From contig NC_133536.1 in NCBI RefSeq assembly GCF_048544455.1, forward strand, positions 22,880,152 to 22,944,151: a DNA stretch of 64,000 nt, in the 5' to 3' direction. Shown here in pieces: positions 56,922 to 64,000 of this stretch. This DNA is from Silene latifolia (taxonomy: Eukaryota > Streptophyta > Magnoliopsida > Caryophyllales > Caryophyllaceae). Positions within the stretch are counted from its first letter, which is position 1. Each line of letters opens with the position of its first letter. The notes below the pieces were generated by a model. That model searched no databases. It saw nothing but the letters and a program-made list of their open reading frames with translations, and was not told the origin of the DNA. Made by a program: the position numbers and the translations under genes.

Positions 56922-59900
56922 ATGCCTCTAAAACCCACAAAAGCACTAATCACATCACTAATCCTCTCAACCTTCATCCTCTTCTACCTCTACACCACAT
57001 TCCTCTCTTTATCCTCACTCAAATCCACCAAATTCCCCAACTTTTTGCCACATTCTTCACAAAATCACTGTAATTTATTCAAAGGAAACTGGATATTCGA
57101 CCCGAATAACAAACCCATGTATGATGAAACATGCCCATTTCACAGAAACGCATGGAATTGCCTTAGAAATAAAAGAGAGAAAATGGGTTTAATCAATTCT
57201 TGGAAATGGGTGCCTGAAAATTGTAGTTTAGGAAAGATTGATCCTTTTGAATTTCTAGGGTTTATGAGGAATAAGAATATTGGGTTTGTTGGTGATTCAT
57301 TAAATGAGAATTTCTTAGTGTCTTTTGTTTGTGTTTTGAGAGTTGCTGATAATGGTGTTAAGAAGTGGAAAAAGATGGGTGCTTGGAGAGGTGCTTATTT
57401 TCCTAAGTTTAATGTTACTGTTGCTTATCATCGTGCTGTTTTGCTTTCTAAGTATCAGTAAGTTGATGTTCTGGCCTTTTTTTTTCGATTAGTTTTCGAT
57501 GGTGGATGGATGTTACTCTCTCCGTCCCGGCCATTTGTTTACGTTTGGTTTAAATAATGTGGTGAATAATAGAATGTGAAGAATTGAGTGGGACGGAGGG
57601 AGTATTAGATTTGTTTGTTGTAGAATTATGGTGTTAGTGAAAGTGTGTTTTTTGTCAATTGTTGAAAGCTAGTGCTTGTGATGATATTTATCTAGCCTTA
57701 GTTTTGATGTAAAAGTAGTCATTTAGGCAATGTTTCAGCGGATTTTGAGTTGCAATGATGCTACTCCCTGTCTCAAAATCATTTGTTTACCTTTGATTAA
57801 AATGTTGTCGAAAAGAATAGAAATTGTGAATAATTGAGCGGGACGGAGGGAGAGTTAGATATGTTTGTTGTTGAATTATGCAGTTTGAGTTGCTGGTAGT
57901 TTGGGATCATAGGGTTTGTGTTGTGCAACTATGGTGTTGGTGGAATGTTCGTGTTTTGTCATTTGAGGAAAGCTAGTATGGTTGTTATGATATTCACCTA
58001 GCCTTAGTTTTGGTGTAAAGGGTGTCATTTAGGCAATGTTGGTTTCAACAGGTTTTGAGTTTGTGCCAGTATCTTAATCTACTGCTCGTATTAGGGCATT
58101 TCCGGGTTAATGCTTTAATTCCTATTTCTGCATTAATCAGTAGAAGAAGAAGCTGCTAATCGCTTACTTCTGAGTTCATTTTCATTCTCGCTTAGTTTGC
58201 TGTAGAATTATGAAACTATAGTGTTGGCCTAGAATTGGAGTAAAGGGAGTCATATAGGCAATGTTGGTTTCAACAGGTTTTGAGTTTGAGCCACAAGTAT
58301 CTTAGTCTGATACTCGTATTAGGAAAGATTTGAGTTAATGATTTAATTCCTAGTTCTGCATCCTTCAATAGAAGGAGTAGCTGCCAGTCACTTACTTCTG
58401 AGTTCATTTTCATTCTAGCTCTTACTGTAAGATATGATAAAGAAACCGTTTAGTAATTAGTACACATGGTACTTATGGTTTTTTTGGGTCAATGAGACAA
58501 GGAATTACTCAGAGCTGCAGTTAGGCGTTTTTCTAAGGCACAGAATGGTTGACCTAACCAATTATGATAGAGTTCAGCAGCTAACATGTTCTTATCTATC
58601 TAGACTTAAGTGTTGAATGAAAGTGCCTCATTGTATCAGACTGTTCAGACGTCAAAAATGCAAGTATTGAGGTTAACCTGTTTACATTTCTCATGCTTAT
58701 TGAGTCATTGATTATAGTTTTATAAGGCCTACTAATTCAATCCAAAAAAATGGTACTTGTGATCTTATACAAGAATCTGTTGTTGCATTCCGAAGAAGTG
58801 TGAATTTGAAGAAGAAAAGTTGTAAGAGGTTATGAGTCCCACTGAATGATTTAACTGGCCGGCTAAGATACTGCAGTATGCATTCTGGTAGAAGAGAGTG
58901 CCCAATATTTGTGTAGAATTTTGTGCTGAAGGATGAAAATGTAAACGCCTACAGGCTACAAGCACATTTTATGCGGTAGTGGCAAGCAGACGAGAAATAG
59001 TTTTCTGTTTCCTGCCCCTGACATGCTGATGCCGGTGGCTGCACATATGAATTGCTAGAGATAGTTGCATTGGAAGAAATATCTTGTGTATATAAGGATT
59101 TGGTTTATACTTTAGAGTCCCTCGCTTTCTCTCGTCAAAGCTTATTGCCCCTAGTTTTGTACTCTTACTTAAAAAACTTTAGGTTAGGTCAGATTATAGT
59201 TGGTTAATGAGACTTATTTGTCAAGCCATATCTTTCGACTGTACTTTGCATAATTTTATTCTAATTTTTTTTCTTGAACTGCCTGAGATAAATACCTGAT
59301 TTATGATTATATGATGTAGGTGGCAGGAGAAGCAATCGGATCAAGATGGTGTGAAGGGCATATACAGAGTGGATGTTGATACACCTGCAAATGAATGGGT
59401 TCACGTTACCAAATTCTATGACGTCCTTGTCTTTAACACTGGCCATTGGTATTTTACTATACTTGTATAACAGTTAACTAGGTTTCACGCTAAATTATCT
59501 CATGTATTGATGATGATTAAAAGAGGTTACTAACTTTTTGGTAAGAAAAAAAGGTTACACCGTTACAAACATTTTGATAACAAAAAGAGGTTACTAACTA
59601 ATATGGATCACTATCAGTGGTAAAATAATCACCGAGAATAGAAAGATCACTACCGAAGATGGTTATTGCTTTATTGGCGATACTTAAAAAGACTAATAAT
59701 ATATAATATTTTTTTTTTAAATGATCGCAATTTGCGGGAGCCATTGAGGCACTGGGGTAATGTTGTTGTTGTTGTTGTTGTTGTGATGTTTTTGAGTAAA
59801 GTGGTTGTACACAAAGTCTGTGTAAGACGGCCTTACACAAGTGTGCGTGGTCTCAGTAATTTGAATTTCGATTTGATTAGGTGGGGTCCTCACAAATTTC

Positions 59901-61050
59901 CAAAAGAGACGCCTCTTGTATTCTATCAGAAAGGACGACCCATTTCACCGCCCCTTGATTTTATGGATGGCCTTAAAGTTGTATTACAGAGTATGATCTC
60001 ATACATTGATAAAGAAGTTCCTAGTAGCACACTCAAGCTATGGCGCCTGCAGTCTCCTAGACACTTTTACGGTGGAGAGTGGAATCAAAATGGCAGTTGC
60101 TTGTTAAACGAACCCCTTGAAGAATCTCAGGTATTGATTTGCTAAAATGCTCAGAGATTCCTCCATTTGTTAAAACTTTGTGAGCAGGAACTCATACTCC
60201 CTTTTTTCTCTATATCTTCCAAGTCTCATTTTGAAATGTTTATTTGGCTTTTTTTTCGCAAAGAAATGACCAAACTACTATATGAGGATAGAAGATAAAA
60301 ATATGTTGTTGTACACCCAAGTTTTTTTTTTTTTTTTTTTTTTGTTGGAAAGAATCAAAGAAACATAGGGGGTACGTCACAGAAGCTATGTATCCTTGAG
60401 TATCGAAATTTTCATATCACATCTCCTAGTATTACTCTTGCTCAATAAAATGTGAAAATATGCGCCGGCTTCTTGTTTAGTTTTTATTTTTACCCTTTTT
60501 TATGTTAAGGAAGCCATAGTGGCACTTCTGGTGCAAACGGGATTCTAGTCATGGTACTTCCCCTCATGGATTCTTGTAGCTAAAGTGTGAAAAGCCGAAA
60601 CTATCAGGCCATCAACGCATTATATCATGTGCTGATATCTCAATTTGAGTTGTTTTGCTTTTCCTTTGGGAGAATAAAAGTTTGAAATTTGTTTGCTTCA
60701 TTATTGAATACGAGAAGACAAGTCGAAGTTTTTGTCAGTAACTAATACCCAGATAGCTTGACTTGTGGTTTGATCCCAGTAACAACGGAGTCAACAAAGA
60801 AGCAAGACAGCTTAATCAAGTGATCAAGGCAGCACTACAAGGAAGCGATATCCAGATGCTAGACTTGACTCATCTTAGCGAGTACAGAGCAGATGCTCAT
60901 CCCGCTATCTGGCTTGGAAAGAAGGATGCAGTTGCCGTGTGGGGCCAAGATTGCATGCATTGGTGTCTACCCGGCGTTCCTGACACTTGGGTTGATATAC
61001 TGGCAGAATTGATTCGAAGACATCTAGGTGGCGATACTTATTTAGTTTAG
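56922..61050 (+). CDS. TBL13: TRICHOME BIREFRINGENCE-LIKE protein (TBL12/13 type), four exons
   Basis: Exons 56922-57457, 59320-59448, 59881-60130 and 60757-61050 join with GT/AG borders into 402 codons, the usual family length. Residues about 8-30 form one membrane anchor (ALITSLILSTFILFYLYTTF), so it is a type II Golgi protein. The TBL domain follows (CNLFKGNWIFDP, then YDETCPFHRNAWNC). The PMR5/GDSL domain carries the catalytic Ser in GFVGDSLNENF and the DCMHWCLPG motif supplying Asp and His. TBL proteins O-acetylate cell-wall polysaccharides such as xylan, mannan or pectin; the substrate here is not known. LWFDPSNNGVNKEARQLN resembles Arabidopsis TBL12/TBL13. The first ATG in frame is at 56922. 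The gene looks intact and converges on the RMD5-like gene. Confidence 0.88.
57514..57604. mobile_element. Short Stowaway-like MITE in TBL intron 1
   Basis: TACTCTCTCCGTCCCGG at the left and GGGACGGAGGGAGTA at the right are inverted, with TA at both edges; about 90 bp in all. Confidence 0.65.
57606..58430 (+). repeat. Tandemly repeated segment in TBL intron 1
   Basis: A block with GCCTTAGTTTTGRTGTAAA, GTCATTTAGGCAATGTT and a RGTTTTGAGTT end occurs near 57694-57752, 58000-58062 and, more diverged, 58225-58290. The second and third copies share a further 150 bp (TTAATTCCTA, ACTTCTGAGTTCATTTTCAT). A second, weaker MITE copy (57762-57854) precedes the second block, so MITE plus flank were duplicated together. 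Confidence 0.7.
57762..57854. mobile_element. Second, diverged Stowaway-like MITE
   Basis: TACTCCCTGTCTCAAAATCA at the left and GCGGGACGGAGGGAGAG at the right, with the same interior (ATTTGTTTAC, GAATAATTGAG) as 57514-57604. Confidence 0.55.
59725..59785 (+). mobile_element. 3' fragment of a (TTG)n-tailed SINE/LINE-like repeat
   Basis: In TBL intron 2, GCGGGAGCCATTGAGGCACT is followed by GGGGTAATG and a (TTG)n tail of about 25 bases, a type of end seen in plant retroposons. The 5' part is missing. An inverted GTGTAAG...CCTTACAC word follows at 59820. Confidence 0.35.
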
Positions 61051-61879
61051 AGTTTTAACATTGTCAGGTTGACTCGCCAAGTGAGAAGCTCGACTTCATC
61101 TTGTTTAGACTTCAGTGTATGTATGTAAGACACACTCCTAAGTCCTAACAAGTAACAACAAAACATAGATATGATTCATTTGAAAGATCAATAGGCATTT
61201 TTTCTACTTTAGGTCGCAAGTCTAATTCCCTTTCCTTTATAATTGTACCGGTATTGTACTCCTTCCACGCCAGAATTAATGGTGTGCATCTTCTCAGATA
61301 CAGATACTATCACCTTATATATTCTTCGTTTATTTTGAAGATTTTGAGCATCTGGAAATTTTTGGCCGACTGACCGTTAAAAAAAATATTTTGGTTTTTG
61401 CCGTGCTCTTCATCTCTGTTTTTACAAAATTACGAAAGCATAATGAAGATTGTCTTTGGTTTTTGTAACAGCAGATTGGTTGGTACAGACGAGGATTCGA
61501 ACATTATAATGCATTGCATTCAATTGCGAGAGCTAGGGGAATTGCAACCATGGAAACTGGCATAATCACAATCAGTGCAACTATAAGACCTGGGAGAACA
61601 TATTCAATCTTTTTTTACAGGAGCTTTCATAATTGTTAATAGAAAGTTACTGGTGGTGTAAGTAACCAAGTATACTTGATTTCTGAAACCTGTTGAAGTA
61701 GTGAAATGCTAAAGCAAACGCACAACTTCCGCTACACTACGATCATTGACCACCAAAATCGTCAGCTAAGACGGAGTATCTCGTTAACTTATTCAAATTT
61801 GAAAAACCTGGACAATCAGCTATAATTGTCAAAGAGAGAACTATATACCTAAAAAGATAATAAACTGAGTATAAACCAA
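61051..61879. other. Intergenic region between convergent genes
   Basis: It holds the 3' untranslated parts of the TBL gene (plus) and the RMD5-like gene (minus). No other coding signal is seen. Confidence 0.6.
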
Positions 61880-63037
61880 TTAGAAGTAAAGTTGCCTGCA
61901 TTGTGCAACTGAAGCATCATGAGGGCAATATGGACATTTGAATGTCCTGCTGTTCATCTTTGACATTTTCATGATCGATTGCCTGCACAAGACATGCCCA
62001 CAAGGCAACAACATGGGCGGGTTATCTGGAGCTCCTTCCTCCCGACTAACTGGGCAAACAAACGTCGAATGAAAAAGAAATTCGTTACCGAGCTCCAATG
62101 GAACTGCCAATTGCTTCATTATGTCCCATTCATGTGGTTTCGTAGCCATAAGAGTTGCCAACTTCACTAGAATCGGTAATCCTTCAAGACCTGCTTCCAA
62201 AGTCACAGTCAATGGGGACCGAGAGGGTTGACCCAGTATAACACAGAACTCTCGTGACAGCTCGTCCGCTAATGTTTCCCATGTTGTTGAAGACAGCATC
62301 TCTTTGTATGGGCATTTGTCAAGCTTTTCAATCCACAAAACACAGATAGTAAGTTTTTGTACTTCATGCATGTGTGAAGAAGAGAAAGGAGAAATGTGTA
62401 ATTTGACATAGTGGAGAGCTTCGTCTCGTTTTCCTTGCTTCAGTAATTCTACAAAGTGGTGTTGGTGAAGTTTCAGGGCTAGGCTTGAACCATTCTGTTT
62501 GAGCTTTTCGTGATTTGCGGATGCCCAATTTAGTGCAGGCTGTAAATTTTTGGCATGGATTGCCTCCAAAATTTGATATAATTGAGTAAAATGAGTTTGC
62601 ATAGCATTGGGATTTGGTCTGCCAGCCTCCTTCATCAAACACTCCCCAATATCGAACAGTCCTTGCCGGAAGAAATGATTTGAGACGATCTCATTAATAG
62701 TCTGGACATCAAAATCAACGTTTCGATATGCCTTGGATATGTCTGGATTAAATACCTTTTCAAGGAGCTTAAGATATTTGGTAATGTTTGTGTTCAGCTC
62801 TTTCTGGGTGCTTTCTAACTCTTTTCCCGAACCAATTGCTTTAAGCTTGATTTTAAGCTGTGTCAAAGTGGACTTGTGATCAACCATAAGGGAGGGGTCT
62901 TGATCTGACTGCAATGTTACCAAAGCTTGTTCGATTTCATTGTTTATTGTATCAACCACTTCATAACATTTTGAGGATGACAGCTTTTGCTTCTTCGCTA
63001 CATGCTCGAAAGATCCACGCAAGGCACTCAGCTCCAT
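61880..63037 (-). CDS. RMD5: RMD5 homologue, GID/CTLH E3 ubiquitin ligase RING-type subunit
   Basis: A single uninterrupted minus-strand frame of 385 residues starts at the ATG ending at 63037 (MELSALRG). Upstream in-frame codons are non-ATG. An N-terminal helical part is followed by a LisH-type region (about 112-145, INEIVSNHFFRQGLFDIGE), a CTLH/CRA region (about 150-290) and a C-terminal degenerate RING of the Gid type (about 328-372: CPVSREE, PCGHVLC, FKCPYCP). RMD5 (human RMND5A) pairs with the other RING subunit (MAEA/Gid9) in the GID/CTLH complex, which marks proteins for degradation; in yeast these are gluconeogenic enzymes. Plant targets are less known. The length matches the family. 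A TTGCAG acceptor about 25 bp before the ATG indicates a 5' UTR intron. Confidence 0.9.
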   Translation of the reverse strand: MELSALRGSFEHVAKKQKLSSSKCYEVVDTINNEIEQALVTLQSDQDPSLMVDHKSTLTQLKIKLKAIGSGKELESTQKELNTNITKYLKLLEKVFNPDISKAYRNVDFDVQTINEIVSNHFFRQGLFDIGECLMKEAGRPNPNAMQTHFTQLYQILEAIHAKNLQPALNWASANHEKLKQNGSSLALKLHQHHFVELLKQGKRDEALHYVKLHISPFSSSHMHEVQKLTICVLWIEKLDKCPYKEMLSSTTWETLADELSREFCVILGQPSRSPLTVTLEAGLEGLPILVKLATLMATKPHEWDIMKQLAVPLELGNEFLFHSTFVCPVSREEGAPDNPPMLLPCGHVLCRQSIMKMSKMNSRTFKCPYCPHDASVAQCRQLYF

Positions 63038-64000
63038 GACACGCACCACCTAACAGATCCTGCAAGGGAAAGAAAAGAAAAAGATGACAAGATTGTATAA
63101 TTACTGATTGAAAAATACGTACTACCTTAAGCTACATACCCAAAAGCATTTCCTCCACCTGTTCAAAACATTTTTAGTTGCATATATTGGAAGAAAAAAA
63201 GTGTGGTGTTTTCCTTTTAGCAAAAAAGTGTACAGGCGAAATTAAGGAAATCCAAGCCGCATTTATGTGTATGAATAAACATCAGACCACATATTAACAC
63301 ATTCGTAAGGATGATCTTTGGTCTAAGAGGCTAAGAAACAAAAACACTCATTCCAGGAACCTAAAACAATAAGTAGATGAGCTAACCAAATTTACACGCT
63401 AAACGGAAACTCTAGTGACAAATACATGAAAAGGACTCTTATGTTCAAAATTCCTAGCTACAGAGTATTAAAAGACTGATACAGCTCTACCAGAATTACA
63501 AGCTTCACAAGGTGCTGCCTTTCTTTTTGAAAAATTTAAGGCTTTAAGCAACTGCAACAAATATGTACAGAAATAACCAATGGGGTTACAAGTTACAACA
63601 GTTAGGACTAATTTGAATGAAAGAGGATTTGGAGGGAAATTGAGATTAAGGAAAGGGACGGAAGCAATTTTCTTTGAACTAAAATCATTCAAAGATAGGA
63701 GACATTTGGAAGAAAATGAACCCCATCCATTCCTTCTGTCCTCTTTTGTATTCAAACAAAGGGTTAAAAACAATGCAAATGCCCTACTTTCAAAGTGTAG
63801 GATGTCTTATACAGATAACCGAGTAAATCGAATACTAAACACTTCCTTCAAACAAACCATTAAACATACCTTCAACCACATCAGTGAACTACCAGTCTAC
63901 CACTTTACCCATGCAACAGAAACAACCTCCCCCCACCCCACAAGAAAAAATGCCAAACTTCTACCCTGCAACAGGGACATCCCCCCATTCAAAATAACTT
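63038..64000 (-). other. Upstream region of the RMD5-like gene
   Basis: On the minus strand CCTTGCAG (63062-63069) looks like the acceptor of a leader intron; the first exon may lie within the next kilobase or beyond the window. The open frame at 63468-63773 has no family signature. Nothing else can be supported. Confidence 0.5.

Noticed and set aside
63468-63773. 101-codon minus-strand open frame upstream of RMD5
   Set aside because: No domain, irregular composition; more likely untranslated or intronic DNA.
1-64000. tRNA or rRNA genes
   Set aside because: I looked for cloverleaf or box A/B-like features and conserved rRNA words and recognised none; only the retroelement primer-binding sites resemble tRNA ends.

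Overview
The window is plant nuclear DNA, most likely from a eudicot. It contains a spliced TRICHOME BIREFRINGENCE-LIKE gene, an RMD5-type E3 ligase gene, Tat-lineage Ty3/gypsy retroelements, Stowaway-like and hAT-like small elements and AT-rich intergenic DNA. Retand- and Ogre-like elements together would fit Caryophyllales, but that is only a guess. About 56 kb of the 64 kb is transposable-element or intergenic DNA; host genes appear only in the last 7 kb. Layout: 188-640 is a Ty1/copia RNase H remnant. 1105-8976 is a non-autonomous Retand-like element (element 1) with 609-bp LTRs that look identical and the target duplication ATGAC; it keeps gag and an antisense gene but has lost most of pol. 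9081-9376 is a Stowaway MITE. 11114-17755 is a 6.6-kb terminal-inverted-repeat DNA element, probably Mutator-like, with palindromic ends, FAR1-like transposase remnants and thousands of bases packed with short GTNACC/GGTNAC words. 17756-21696 is intergenic DNA with small fold-back and hAT-like pieces. 21697-55140 is a three-deep nest: a Retand-like element (element 2, AAATT duplication) is split by a 22.6-kb Ogre-like element (element 3, 25461-48067, GCGGT duplication), whose 5' LTR is split by a 3.2-kb mini-element (element 4, 43500-46720, ATATC duplication). LTR similarity agrees with the nesting order: element 2 is oldest and element 4 youngest. All retroelement gag/pol regions lie on the minus strand. 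On the plus strand the elements carry antisense genes: a Transposase_28-like gene in elements 1 and 2, and two different ones in element 3, a plant-mobile-domain (PMD) gene and a DUF7745-like gene. The less described structures are a paired GC-rich palindrome repeated in element 3, lying next to three of its transcription starts and most divergent between its LTRs; three GGGGCGAAGCCCC hairpins after the PMD gene; an extra RNase H-like domain between protease and reverse transcriptase in element 2; and tandem arrays grown independently at the same place in elements 1, 2 and 4. Host genes: a four-exon TBL12/13-like polysaccharide O-acetyltransferase gene (56922-61050, plus) converges on an RMD5/GID-complex E3 ligase gene (61880-63037, minus).
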